From NCBI GenBank assembly GCA_009746045.1, contig RPFO01000080.1, positions 9,394,113 to 9,458,112 of the forward strand: a stretch of DNA of 64,000 bases, in the 5' to 3' direction. The position numbers and the translations under genes were made by a program. The notes beneath the pieces were generated by a model. The model saw only the letters and a list, made by a program, of their open reading frames with translations. It had not been told where the DNA came from and did not search any database. Source of the stretch: Mesostigma viride (lineage: Eukaryota; Streptophyta; Mesostigmatophyceae; Mesostigmatales; Mesostigmataceae). Shown here one piece after another: positions 22,891 to 33,659 of the stretch (positions within the stretch are counted from its first letter, which is position 1; every line of letters begins with the position of its first letter).

Positions 22891-23063
22891 CTGAACTTTG
22901 CGTATCGTATCTTTCATACATTGCATCATTTGCATGCCTTGGAGCTGCACGTCTTCAAGGAGTGTCACCCAGTTCCCGCTTGATTCAAATGCACTTCGCG
23001 CTTGAATTCGTGACTTCGCCCCGCTCAAGGTGGAAAGAATGATGGGCACTAGCCACGGGAACT

Positions 23064-23426
23064 ATGCCCGATGCTGATAGCCGAAGCGATGACATGGACG
23101 AATTGATTGATTTGTGTTATGCCGGGGACGATTGTAGAAAATGGGTGCTAGGAAAGAAATCTGGTGCCATGAAAGTAGATTTTTTGGCCGGTGCAAACCA
23201 CCAATGCGCCGGCCGATGTGGCAAGGTCCTGCACGGCAGCCAGAGCGCACCCAGCCAGAGCGCACCCAGCCAGAGCGTACCCAGCCGCTGCCGCCGCCGA
23301 CCCCCGTACTGGTGGGCGTGGAACAGACGATGAGAGAGATGCAACGAGCTATGGAGAACCAAAGCAAGAAGGTTGAAGAGCTTGGTTTGCAGCTGCGTCA
23401 AGAGGTGCAGAAACAAGTGGTCCAGC

Positions 23427-23468
<42 letters not shown>

Positions 23469-23517
23469 TGCAGCAGCAACTGCAGCAGCAACTGCAGCAG
23501 CAACTGCAGCAACAACT

Positions 23518-23607
<90 letters not shown>

Positions 23608-23756
23608 CTTCAGTTCCCGCAGGCAGCGTCGGCAATGTCGCAGTTTCCACAGGCATTGTCGGCACTGCAGCAGTTTTCGCAGGGACCGTCGGCAGCAGAG
23701 CAGTTCCCGCAGGGATCATCGGTGGTGCAGCAGTTCTTTGTGAGTCATTCGTGTAG
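23064..23756 (+). CDS. putative polyglutamine protein frame, unrecognised
   Basis: A start at 23,064 gives MDELIDLCYAGDDCRKWVL and a Cys-containing stretch (QCAGRCGKVLHG). A tandem SQSAPSQSAP segment follows. A different frame continues EQTMREMQRAMENQSKKVEE and RQEVQKQVVQLE into a glutamine run encoded by CAG (23,431-23,605, the last 29 or so codons pure). The amphipathic heptad pattern before the run suggests a coiled coil. The frame change near 23,230-23,280 would need an intron or indel. Function and expression are unknown. Confidence 0.35.
23430..23605 (+). repeat. (CAG)n with CAACTGCAGCAG interruptions
   Basis: CAG runs flank five CAACTG-interrupted units at about 23,466-23,520; the 3' block is uninterrupted for about 87 bases. 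Confidence 0.95.
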
Positions 23757-23817
23757 TGTTGAGTGGGTGGGTGGGGGTGTGTGGGGGGGGGGGGTGTAGG
23801 GGGGTTTGACTGTGTGA

Positions 23818-24716
23818 CTGCGTGGCTGCTTGGCTGGAAAGGAGGGTGCGTGGCTGTGTGGCTGCGTGGCTGCGCTGCTGCGTGGCTGCGTGGCTGCGTG
23901 GCTGCGTGGCTGCGTGGCTGCGCTGCTGCGTGGCTGCGTGGCTGCGTGGCTGTGTGGCTGCGTGGCTGCGCTGCTGCGTGGCTGCGTGGCTGCGCTGCTG
24001 CGTGGCTGCGTGGCTGGAAAGGAGGGTGCGTGGCTGTGTGGCTGCGTGGCTGCGCTGCTGCGTGGCTGCGTGGCTGCTTGGCTGGAAAGGAGGGTGCGTG
24101 GCTGTGTGGCTGCGTGGCTGCGCTGCTGCGTGGCTGCGTGGCTGCGTGGCTGCGTGGCTGCGTGGCTGCGTGGCTGCGTGGCTGCGTGGCTGCGTGGCTG
24201 CGTGGCTGCGTGGCTGCGTGGCTGGAAAGGAGGGTGCGTGGCTGTGTGGCTGCGTGGCTGCGCTGCTGCGTGGCTGCGTGGCTGCGTGGCTGCGCTGCTG
24301 CGTGGCTGCGTGGCTGCGTGGCTGTGTGGCTGCGTGGCTGCGCTGCTGCGTGGCTGCGTGGCTGCGTGGCTGCGTGGCTGCTTGGCTGGAAAGGAGGGTG
24401 CGTGGCTGTGTGGCTGCGTGGCTGCGCTGCTGCGTGGCTGCGTGGCTGCGTGGCTGGAAAGGAGGGTGCGTGGCTGTGTGGCTGCGTGGCTGCGCTGCTG
24501 CGTGGCTGCGTGGCTGCGTGGCTGCGTGGCTGCTTGGCTGGAAAGGAGGGTGCGTGGCTGTGTGGCTGCGTGTAGCTGCGCTGCTGCGTGGCTGCGTGGC
24601 TGCGTGGCTGCGTGGCTGCGTGGCTGCGTGGCTGGAAAGGAGGGTGCGTGGCTGTGTGGCTGCGTGGCTGCGCTGCTGCGTGGCTGCGTGGCTGCGTGGC
24701 TGCGTGGCTGGCTGGG
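23818..24716 (+). repeat. (GTGGCTGC)n satellite with higher-order structure
   Basis: The basic unit is GTGGCTGC, with a GCGCTGCT variant. About eight higher-order blocks begin TGGCTGGAAAGGAGGGTGCG. Long Cys/Trp/Ala frames through it are repeat translation. A poly-G run (24,714-24,727) ends it. Confidence 0.9.
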
Positions 24717-24908
24717 GGGGGGGGGGGTGCCGGGTGCGTGGATGCGTGGATGTGTGGCTGGGTGGGTGCGTCACTGCGTGGCTGGCTGGCTCTGTGGCTG
24801 CGTGGGCGGCTGGATGGCCGGGTCAGCGTGGCTTCGTGTTCAATGGGATGCTAATATGTTGTTGCCTTTGGATGCCACAGTTCATGGATTCTTTTGTTCA
24901 CATGCAGG

Positions 24909-24987
24909 TGCTGCCGTCTTCCCCATCGACGTCGTCAAGACCGATGTCGCCAAGAAGGATGATGCAATCACTCTCGGCCATGTTTAA
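24909..24987 (+). CDS. possible terminal exon, unrecognised
   Basis: After an ACATGCAG acceptor-like site, a short frame reads GAAVFPIDVVKTDVAKKDD and ends ITLGHV followed by TAA. FPIDVVKT superficially resembles the mitochondrial-carrier PxDxxK motif, but the surrounding family residues are missing. The region 24,990-25,517 holds nothing else recognisable. Confidence 0.2.
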
Positions 24988-25589
24988 CTCATGTGGGCCT
25001 TCATGGCCATACGGGAAATATTATTGAATCAGTTCTTTGACACTGAGTTGGCACTACGCAACACCTTTGATGCACATGAGTGCAGGGCGCATGTGTTGAA
25101 ACCATGCAACCATGGCGATCCCTCAAAAAGTTTGGTTATGTAATAAGTGACACAATTATTCCGGACGTATGATGGCCCAACGTCCTGTAAGGTTGAGTTG
25201 TCTTGGAGGAGGAGCGTGATGACCGCGGAAGCCGCGTGGGTGTCTGTAGTGCTATATCTTGAAGATGTACGGTCTTGGAAGAGTTATGGTCTTGGAATCA
25301 TATAATAATGAACTTGGAATAAAGTTGCGGGCAGCCTTCAATTGGCATATGTTGTCTCATTGATGTTGTCTCATTGCGTTAATGGGTCAATTGTCTTAGT
25401 TTATATAATGTATATCTTGGGAAACTCATTGCTTCAATAAAATGCATGCTAGGCGCAATCAACCCCCACAAACACATCTGAAAACTGCACAGTGCATCAA
25501 ATGTATCCTAGACAAAAAAATGTATCCTAATCCGGTAAAACCACCCCTGTAACTTCCTCAGTGGGATCGAGGGGAATATGGGATCGATG

Positions 25590-26310
25590 GAATGGATGGT
25601 GTAAGCTATCTAGGTCCTAGTTACAGGGGTGTGGGCACCGCGGCCCGAATCGCTATGAATGACATACGCGGGTCACACGCGGAGCCCCCACATGCAGACT
25701 TGGGGGTGGTCTCCTTCATCAATATACTTGCCATCTATCCTTGCGTACCATCTGCCTCCATATTACAGACAAACCAGGAGGCTGCCCGGGTGTGAGCCCG
25801 TCGCGTCTAGTGTAGCACATGTCCATGCCGAGTCTATCACGAAAAGTCCACGGGTGGCGGCCCTGCCGCGCGCGGCCTGGGGCACGCCAGGTGAGGACAT
25901 ATATCGCCCAGGCTGCCAGGGCGGGCTTGGTGCCAGCTACTAGTCTATCTGATGTGTCTACCTGATCTGTGCGGTCCAGGTGCCCGGCTAGGCCAGGTGC
26001 CCGGCTAGGCCCAGGCGCCTGTGCCTAATAATGTAGGAAACATAGGGCAAATCAGCGTACGTACAGATCCTCATCACTAATGTGCAAACCAAAGGGGATG
26101 TTAAGGCCTTGCGCAGCATCTTGGTGACGTTGCCGTCGAGTCGTTGCTCCAGCTCCTGCGTCAGTGTCCAGGTCTCGGCGCCCACATCTATACTGGCTTG
26201 GAACAGTGACACACATTTAGAGGCGCCGGTTTGGGAGAATATACAGGCCTCGGCGGAGCCTGGATGGTTTTTAGGGGCATGCCCAGGGTTAAGCAGCACA
26301 ACCGCCAAGA
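25590..26310 (-). pseudogene. LINE-B 3' fragment
   Basis: The minus strand encodes VGAETWTLTQELEQRLDGNV, then YADLPYVSYIIRHRRLGLAG, i.e. the post-RT C-terminal region, followed by 3' sequence to about 25,590. The same unit in the opposite orientation is at 50,676-51,417, with several indels between the copies. Confidence 0.7.
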
Positions 26311-27040
26311 AACTAGAAAGGAAATGCGGTGTTCAAACTGAGCTGGGACCACTAGGTCAGCCAGCAACTGCTGTGTATTAATTAATTAATTAATTAATTA
26401 ATTAATTAATTAAAATCATAGCTCCGTGGGGAGCATATGTAACACATAGCCCTGAGAAAGGGCATCTATGGGTGTGTAATACAATCAGGGCGACAACCTG
26501 CAGGTGTAGGATGTACAACTATCTATCACCTGCTCTGGGTGCACAAGGTGCACCTGCACCGCCATGATGGTTCATGCCTCCTAAACAAGCACAAGCACAC
26601 AAGGCGGCTTGAGGAGAGGGCCTAGAAGCAACTGCTGTGTATAGTTCATGGCAGGTTTACCCATCTTTCTAGGAATGTCCTTTGGGCCAGGCCAGGTCAG
26701 GATACTATGCCACCCAGGCTGGCTGGCCAAGCCGCTGGGGGCCGGCCAGACGGAGGTCGGTGTCTATTATACCGGCCTGGTGCGAGCAAGATGTCCTACG
26801 AATGCTATCCTACGCTGCCTAATCTCGTCCGAAATGCGGGGCATACCCTGATACAGAGACTCTAAAAAAGACGTATGTGTGGAAAATCCTACATTCAGGA
26901 CCTGTCCAAGCATCCTGGTCTGGAAACCGTGCCGTCCAGCCGGGTGGCCAGCATGTCCGTGAGCGTCCACCATGCCTCGGCGCCATGGGTGAGCACCGTG
27001 AGGACGTACCAGGAACTTGAAGAGCACTCGCATGTATAAT
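26311..27040 (-). pseudogene. LINE-A fragment interrupted by a SINE
   Basis: Minus-strand LINE-A sequence occupies 26,318-26,378 and 26,627-27,040 (MPRISDEIRQRRIAFVGHLA present). The interruption is the SINE below. The left part abuts LINE-B, and the right end is cut by the (TA)n-bounded retroelement cluster. Confidence 0.75.
26379..26626 (-). mobile_element. SINE with 16-bp target-site duplication
   Basis: The insert is flanked by AGCAACTGCTGTGTAT at 26,363-26,378 and 26,627-26,642. Related LINE-A copies (e.g. about 53,985) show the uninterrupted site. On the minus strand it carries GGTGCAGGTGCACCTTGTGC, CACCTGCAGGTTGTCGCC, CTCAGGGCTATGTGTTACAT, a CTCCCCACGGAG hairpin and a (TTAA)n tail. 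TSD, tail and family consensus together define a genuine retroposition. Confidence 0.85.
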
Positions 27041-28923
27041 ATATATATTCATTGAGAATGATAGATTACGGAGGTGAGATAGGCATGCAACATAAGGAAA
27101 AACCCGAGAACTGGGAGAATAACCCTGAAGAAATTAATAGTAATCTGACACAGACATCCAAGGATCACGCCAGCGGCACAAGGTACAACTAACTGTACAT
27201 CACAAAACTACACGCAGCAACAGCGCTGCCGGCCCACCATGCAGGCCTGGAAGGAATCTAGACCGCATGGGTCGCGACAAAGTCGGCCCGGGTGCGGCGG
27301 AATAACACATCAGCCACGGTGCGAGTGAGGGCGAGTGACAGACGCTGCCGCCAATACGAGGACCACGTGCGGGCCGACCACGGGGCGGTCTGACCCTCGA
27401 GGTCGAGGCGGTCTTCACGGCGCTCAGTGGCAGCACTCGTGGAAAAACTCCGCTGTCTTGGGGCCCATGGCCCCGAACTCCTCAAGGACAAAGGGGATGA
27501 CCCGGTGGGGCCCCACATTGCCGTAGGAGGCAAACTTGTCGCGCTCAGCCACAGCGGCAGCAGCGCCGGCATCCACAGCCGCCCGGAGGATGTGGCGACC
27601 GGAAAGCGGCCGAGCCACGGAGACATCGATGAGCAGGTGGCAACCCTGCCCGTCGTAGTCAAGCACGGTAATGTCGGGGCGGTGGTTGGGTGAGTAGAGG
27701 GCGGCCCCATCCGCGTCCTCGCACTTAATGGTGGAGTGGGGAAAGACCGACCGAACCATGGCACACACCACCCGGAGGAGAGCGGTATGGAGATAGAGGA
27801 ACCAGTTCTGGTTCTGCTGGCCACCCATGCACGCGATGTAGTGCGTCCCAGTAGTATCCAGAGCAAGCCCGCAGCTGCCGCAGGACGCACCCGCCGTGAT
27901 GAGAGGTTGCGGGGCAAAGAGCTGGTGGCGGAGAGCGATGGCGTAAAGGGCCGGAACCAGTGTGAACAAAGGGCTCATGGGGAGGGCGCGCAGGAATGCG
28001 GACCCCACGCTCCCCTCAAGGGAAACGGAGTGAAGCCAAGCCTTCCCCTGATCGTTCAAGCTCGCATGCAGACCCATCCAGTCGGCACAGTGTAGTATAC
28101 CCGCGTAGGTCTTTTGTTGTTTTTCATGAACGCAGGCAGGGAAGACACTAGGACTGACGACAGTGGACACGCCGGGCGTGCCCCGGGGCAGGCGACGGTG
28201 GACGGCCTGAGCGGGGCGGACGAGGTCGCAAGCCTGCTGGATCCCGAGGTAAGAATCCTGCACAGCCTGCACAAAGGGAAAGGGGGATGGGGTGACCAAG
28301 TCGGGAATGGCGCTGACGGCGCTGGGGACCAACCGGCGGATCTCCGCCCAGGCCTGAGCAACAGAGCCAAGGAAGGCGGCGGGGGCGAGGCGGGCGGCGC
28401 GGGTGAGCCCACACCCGCCCATGCGGCAGGGGAGGGTGGCCAAGCGCATGGAGTGAGCTGGCAGGCTAGGGCCGGGGAGGAGCACCTGCAAGGCGGCCTG
28501 AATGCGCTCGTCATGGCCTTCCGCGGCAAGCCGCACCAAGTGGGGGGGGAGCGCCACGGAGCCAGTGAACTCCACCCGCGGGTGGGCGCAAAACCACAGG
28601 AGGAGCCCTTTGGTCTGGGGGTCCTTGAGGCGCGCCCAAGTCTCAAGGACATGGGTGCGCTGTTCCACGGTGGCCCGGAGCTCCTCTTCGACGTAGGCAG
28701 GGTCACCCACAGGGACGCCCAGGCACGAGAAACCGCGCGCCCGCGCCAATGCCCCCGGGATAGCCGCGGGGAAGCCAGAGCAGTCCCCCTGGGGCGAAAA
28801 GACTGCACACTTGGGGAGGGTGAGCCGAAGGTTGATGGCCGCCATGGCCACTTCAAGGGCAGCCAGGGCGGCAACCACAGCGTCGGCCGGGCCAAGGGCA
28901 TGGATATCGTCCATGTAGGCGAG
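27041..28923 (-). pseudogene. non-LTR retrotransposon copy C1 (HAV-type), 5' truncated
   Basis: The minus strand encodes the RT end (ILAYMDDIHALGP), the thumb, a CCHC motif CGSCGLALDTTGTHYIAC, and a restriction-like endonuclease-type region (NHRPDITVLDYDGQ, then CHLLIDVSVARPL), ending FRRTRADFVATHAV at about 27,250. Relative to copy C3, four extra bases (CAGT) near 27,424 shift the last 60 codons. The 3' end reads CTCAATGAATATATATAT and enters a LINE-A fragment; the 5' end stops at ATATATAT (28,923). Confidence 0.75.
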
Positions 28924-29509
28924 GATATATATGCTGCCTTCTATTCCCCCAACCACCGGCCTGACATCGTGGTGCTGGACTTTGAGGGGGGTGGCCGGCA
29001 TCTGCTTATTGACGTTTCGGTGGCGCGGCCCTTGGCTCTTAGCCACGTGGCTGGGGCCTCCCTCACGGCAGGTTACACGGCGGACCAGGCGGAGCGGGCC
29101 AAGCTCCTGGCCTACGGCGACGTCGGGCACCATCGTGTGGTGCCCTTTGTCCTGGAGGAGTTTGGGGCCATGGGGCCCCTGACCTCCGCCTTCTTCAAGG
29201 AGTGTTGCCGGCTCCGGGAGGACCGGCTGGACCTGGAGGGCCAGCGGGCCCCATGGTCGGCGCGGACCTGGACGTCATATTGGCGTCAGCGCTTGTCGGT
29301 GGCGCTGACTCGGGCCATGGCTGACATCATGCTCCGCCGTACGCGGGCTGATTTTGCGGTGCAGCAGGGCTATTAGGTTCCTCCCGTTAGGCGTTTCCAT
29401 TGGTCTTATCGTAGTATAGAGCTTTGACATGGCTCTGTATATAGGTTTATAGCTGGGCGTTTGCTTTGGTTTGAGTGATTTCACTCTGCTGTAAGTAATT
29501 ATATTTTTA
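28924..29509 (+). pseudogene. non-LTR copy C2 (QGY-type), opposite orientation
   Basis: This plus-strand 3' fragment carries NHRPDIVVLDFEGGGRHLL to RRTRADFAVQQGY followed by TAG at 29,376, then a 3' UTR ending AAGTAATTATATTTTTATAT. It is 5' truncated at a TA tract shared with C1. A short second copy of the HAV-type 3' end lies at 29,510-29,645. Confidence 0.75.
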
Positions 29510-29645
29510 TATATATTCATTGAGAATGATAGATTACGGAGGTGAGTGAGATAGGCATGCAACATAAGGAAAAACCCGATAACTGGGAGGGACGCATATG
29601 TATTAAAAATATAATATATATTACGCATATATATTACGCATATAA

Positions 29646-31420
29646 TATATATTCATTGAGAATGATAGATTACGGAGGTGAGATAGGCATGCAACATAAG
29701 GAAAAACCCGATAACTGGGAGAATAACCCTGAAGAAATTAATAGTAATCTGACACAGACATCCAAGGATCACGCCAGCGGCACAAGGTACAACTAACTAT
29801 ACATCACAAAACTACACGCAGCAACAGCGCTGCCGGCCCACCATGCAGGCCTGGAAGGGATCTAGACCGCATGGGTCGCGACAAAGTCGGCCCGGGTGCG
29901 GCGGAATAACACATCAGCCACGGTGCGAGTGAGGGCGAGTGACAGACGCTGCCGCCAATACGAGGACCACGTGCGGGCCGACCACGGGGCGGTCTGACCC
30001 TCGAGGTCGAGGCGGTCTTCACGGCGCTGGCAGCACTCGTGGAAAAACTCCGCTGTCTTGGGGCCCATGGCCCCGAACTCCTCAAGGACAAAGGGGATGA
30101 CCCGGTGGGGCCCCACATTGCCGTAGGAGGCAAACTTGTCGCGCTCAGCCACAGCGGCAGCAGCGCCGGCATCCACAGCCGCCCGGAGGATGTGGCGACC
30201 GGAAAGCGGCCGAGCCACGGAGACATCGATGAGCAGGTGGCAACCCTGCCCGTCGTAGTCAAGCACGGTAATATCGGGGCGATGGTTGGGTGAGTAGAGG
30301 GCGGCCCCATCCGCGTCCTCGCACTTGATGGTGGAGTGGGGAAAGACCGACCGAACCATGGCACACACCACCCGGAGGAGAGCGGTATGGAGATAGAGGA
30401 ACCAGTTCTGGTTCTGCTGGCCACCCATGCACGCGATGTAGTGCGTCCCAGTAGTATCCAGAGCAAGCCCGCAGCTGCCGCAGGACGCACCCGCCGTGAT
30501 GAGAGGTTGCGGGGCAAAGAGCTGGTGGCGGAGAGCGATGGCGTAAAGGGCCGGAACCAGTGTGAACAAAGGGCTCATGGGGAGGGCGCGCAGGAATGCG
30601 GACCCCACGCTCCCCTCAAGGGAAACGGAGTGAAGCCAAGCCTTCCCCTGATCGTTCAAGCTCGCATGCAGACCCATCCAGTCGGCACAGTGTAGTATAC
30701 CCGCGTAGGTCTTTTGTTGTTTTTCATGAACGCAGGCAGGGAAGACACTAGGACTGACGACAGTGGACACGCCGGGCGTGCCCCGGGGCAGGCGACGGTG
30801 GACGGCCTGAGCGGGGCGGACGAGGTCGCAAGCCTGCTGGATCCCGAGGTAAGAATCCTGCACAGCCTGCACAAAGGGGAAGGGGGATGGGGTGACCAAG
30901 TCGGGAATGGCGCTGACGGCGCTGGGGACCAACCGGCGGATCTCCGCCCAGGCCTGAGCAACAGAGCCAAGGAAGGCGGCGGGGGCGAGGCGGGCGGCGC
31001 GGGTGAGCCCACACCCGCCCATGCGGCAGGGGAGGGTGGCCAAGCGCATGGAGTGAGCTGGCAGGCTAGGGCCGGGGAGGAGCACCTGCAAGGCGGCCTG
31101 AATGCGCTCGTCATGGCCTTCCGCGGCAAGCCGCACCAAGTGGGGGGGAGCGCCACGGAGCCAGTGAACCACCCGCGGGTGGGCGCAAAACCACAGGAGG
31201 AGCCCTTTGGTCTGGGGGTCCTTGAGGCGCGCCCAAGTCTCGAGGACATGGGTGCGCTGTTCCACGGTAGCCCGGAGCTCCTCTTCGACGTAGTCAGGGT
31301 CACCCACAGGGACGCCCAGGCACGAGAAACCACGCGCCCGCGCCAATGCCCCCGGGATAGCCGCGGGGAAGCCAGAGCAGTCCCCCTGGGGCGAAAAGAC
31401 TGCACACTTGGGGAGGGTTA
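29646..31420 (-). pseudogene. non-LTR copy C3 (HAV-type)
   Basis: It is nearly identical to C1 over its length but with the coding frame intact to FVATHAV and a three-base loss near 31,160 in the RT thumb. The 5' truncation is near 31,418, where the sequence meets TTACGCATATATATTAAAAA. High similarity to C1 implies recent duplication or insertion. Confidence 0.75.
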
Positions 31421-32272
31421 CGCATATATATTAAAAATATAATTACTTACAGCAGAGTTACGCATATATATATTAAAAATATAATTACTTACAGCAGAGT
31501 GAAATCACTCAAACCAAAGCAAACGCCCAGCTATAAACCTATATACAGAGCCATGTCAAAGCTCTATACTACGATAAGACCAATGGAAACGCCTAACGGG
31601 AGGAACCTAATAGCCCTGCTGCACCGCAAAATCAGCCCGCGTACGGCGGAGCATGATGTCCGCCATGGCCCGAGTCAGCGCCACCGACAAGCGCTGACGC
31701 CAATATGACGTCCAGGTCCGCGCCGACCATGGGGCCCGCTGGCCCTCCAGGTCCAGCCGATCCTCCCGGAGCCGGCAACACTCCTTGAAGAAGGCGGAGG
31801 TCAGGGGCCCCATGGCCCCAAACTCCTCCAGGACAAAGGGCACCACACGATGGTGCCCGACGTCGCCGTAGGCCAGGAGCTTGGCCCGCTCCGCCCGGTC
31901 CGCCGTGTAACCTGCCGTGAGGGAGGCCCCAGCCACGTGGCTAAGAGCCAAGGGCCGCGCCACCGAAACGTCAATAAGCAGATGCCGGCCACCCCCTCAA
32001 AGTCCAGCACCACGATGTCAGGCCGGTGGTTGGGGGAATAGAAGGCAGCGCCATCCGCATCCTCGGACCGGATGTTCGCGTGGGGGAAAACCGACCGAAT
32101 CATGGCGAGCACCACCGTCAGGAGGACAGTGTGCAAATACAAATACCAATTCTGATTCTGTTGGCCCCCCATGCAGGCAAGGTAGTGAGTCCCCGTGGGA
32201 TCCAGCGGCTGCCCACAGCTACCACAAGGCCGCCCGGCCGGAACAAGAGGCTGCGGGGCAAATAGCTTACGC
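31421..32272 (-). pseudogene. non-LTR copy C4 (QGY-type)
   Basis: A minus-strand 3' fragment keeps the full CCHC (CGSCGQPLDPTGTHYLAC) and RLE-like region. A one-base loss near 31,990 disrupts FEGGGRHLL. Two direct copies of the 3' terminus (ATTAAAAATATAATTACTTA + CAGCAGAG) lie at 31,427-31,457 and 31,465-31,500. Confidence 0.7.
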
Positions 32273-32825
32273 ATATATATATTACTGTTGCTGCGTGTAG
32301 TTTTGTGATGTATAGTTAGTTGTACCTTGTGCAGCTGGCGTGATCCTTGGATGTCCGTGTCAGATTACTACCTTTCTTCAGGGTTATTCTCCCAGTTATC
32401 GGGTTTTTCCTTATGTTGCACGCCCATCTCACCTCCGTAATCTATCATTCTCAATGAATATATATATTATAAAAATATAATTACTTACAGCAGAGTGAAA
32501 TCACTCAAACCAAAGCAAACGCCCATCTATAAACCTATATACAGAGCCATGTCAAAGCTCTATCTATACTACGATAAGACCAATGGAAACGCCTAACGGG
32601 AGGGACCTAATTGCCCTGCTGCACCGCAAAATCAGCCCGCGTACGGCGGAGCATGATGTCAGCCATGGCCCGAGTCAGCGCCACCGACAAGCGCTGACGC
32701 CAATATAACGTCCAAGTCCGCGCCGACCATGGGGCCCGCTGGCCCTCCAGCTAGGTCCAGCCGGTCCTCCCAGAACCGGCAACTGTCACTCCTTGAAGAA
32801 GGCTGAGGTCAGGGGCCCCATGGCC
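32273..32825. mobile_element. non-LTR 3'-end pieces C5 (+, HAV-type) and C6 (-, QGY-type)
   Basis: C5 (32,285-32,465) is only the HAV-type 3' UTR. C6 (32,470-32,825) is a more diverged QGY-type terminus with small insertions (for example an extra CTAG near 32,752). Both are joined through ATATATAT tracts. Confidence 0.6.
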
Positions 32826-33659
32826 CCAAGCTCCTGGCCTACGGCGACGTCGGGCACCATCGTGTGGTGCCCTTTGTCCTGGAGGAGTTTGGGGCCATGG
32901 GGCCCCTGACCTCCGCCTTCTTCAAGGAGTGTTGCCGGCTCCGGGAGGACCGGCTGGACCTGGAGGGCCAGCGGGCCCCATGGTCGGCGCGGACCTGGAC
33001 GTCATATTGGCGTCAGCGCTTGTCGGTGGCGCTGACTCGGGCCATGGCTGACATCATGCTCCGCCGTACGCGGGCTGATTTTGCGGTGCAGCAGGGCTAT
33101 TAGGTTCCTCCCGTTAGGCGTTTCCATTGGTCTTATCGTAGTATAGAGCTTTGACATGGCTCTGTATATAGGTTTATAGCTGGGCGTTTGCTTTGGTTTG
33201 AGTGATTTCACTCTGTTGTAAGTAATTATATTTTTAATATATATATATTAAAAATATAATTACTTACAACAGAGTGAAATCACTCAAACCAAAGCAAACG
33301 CCCAGCTATAAACCTATATACAGAGCCATGTCAAAGCTCTATACTACGATAAGACCAATGGAAACGCCTAACGGGAGGAACCTAATAGCCCTGCTGCACC
33401 GCAAAATCAGCCCGCGTACGGCGGAGCATGATGTCCGCCATGGCCCGAGTCAGCGCCACCGACAAGCGCTGACGCCAATATGACGTCCAGGTCCGCGCCG
33501 ACCATGGGGCCCGCTGGCCCTCCAGGTCCAGCCGGTCCTCCCGGAGCCGGCAACACTCCTTGAAGAAGGCGGAGGTCAGGGGCCCCATGGCCCCAAACTC
33601 CTCCAGGACAAAGGGCACCACACGATGGTGCCCGACGTCGCCGTAGGCCAGGAGCTTGG
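32826..33659. repeat. 834-bp spacerless palindrome (copy C7 against the end of C8)
   Basis: Bases 32,826-33,242 are the reverse complement of 33,243-33,659, with centre AATATATATATATT. Both arms share the private variant CTCTGTTGTAAG, where other copies have CTCTGCTGTAAG, so the arms derive from one another. At least one arm mismatch exists (GCCATGGCTGACA against GCCATGGCGGACA). Confidence 0.9.

Larger units (their letters stand above)
16644..25546. mobile_element. PIF/Harbinger-like TIR-bounded segment, 8.9 kb
   Basis: The left end begins GGGTGGTTTTACCGGATTAG and continues GATACATTT. The right end (25,518-25,546) is its exact 29-bp reverse complement. CTG flanks both ends (16,641-16,643 and 25,547-25,549), fitting the 3-bp CWG target of PIF/Harbinger transposons (known family trait). 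The subterminal word AAATGTATCC recurs inside both ends. No DDE transposase was recognised inside. Either this is one large non-autonomous element with captured sequence, or the two ends belong to separate small elements; the matching 3-bp flank favours one element only weakly. Confidence 0.6.

Noticed and set aside
24909-24987. FPIDVVKT motif considered as a mitochondrial carrier
   Set aside because: Only one short motif, no repeated carrier modules or membrane helices.
23763-25027. Cys/Trp/Ala-rich frames of up to 400 codons
   Set aside because: Repeat translation of (GTGGCTGC)n; equivalent frames are open in several registers.
28114-31442. Plus-strand Gly/Ala/Arg-rich frames opposite the retroelement copies
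   Set aside because: They are antisense shadows of the RT/RLE coding strand, which carries the recognisable motifs.
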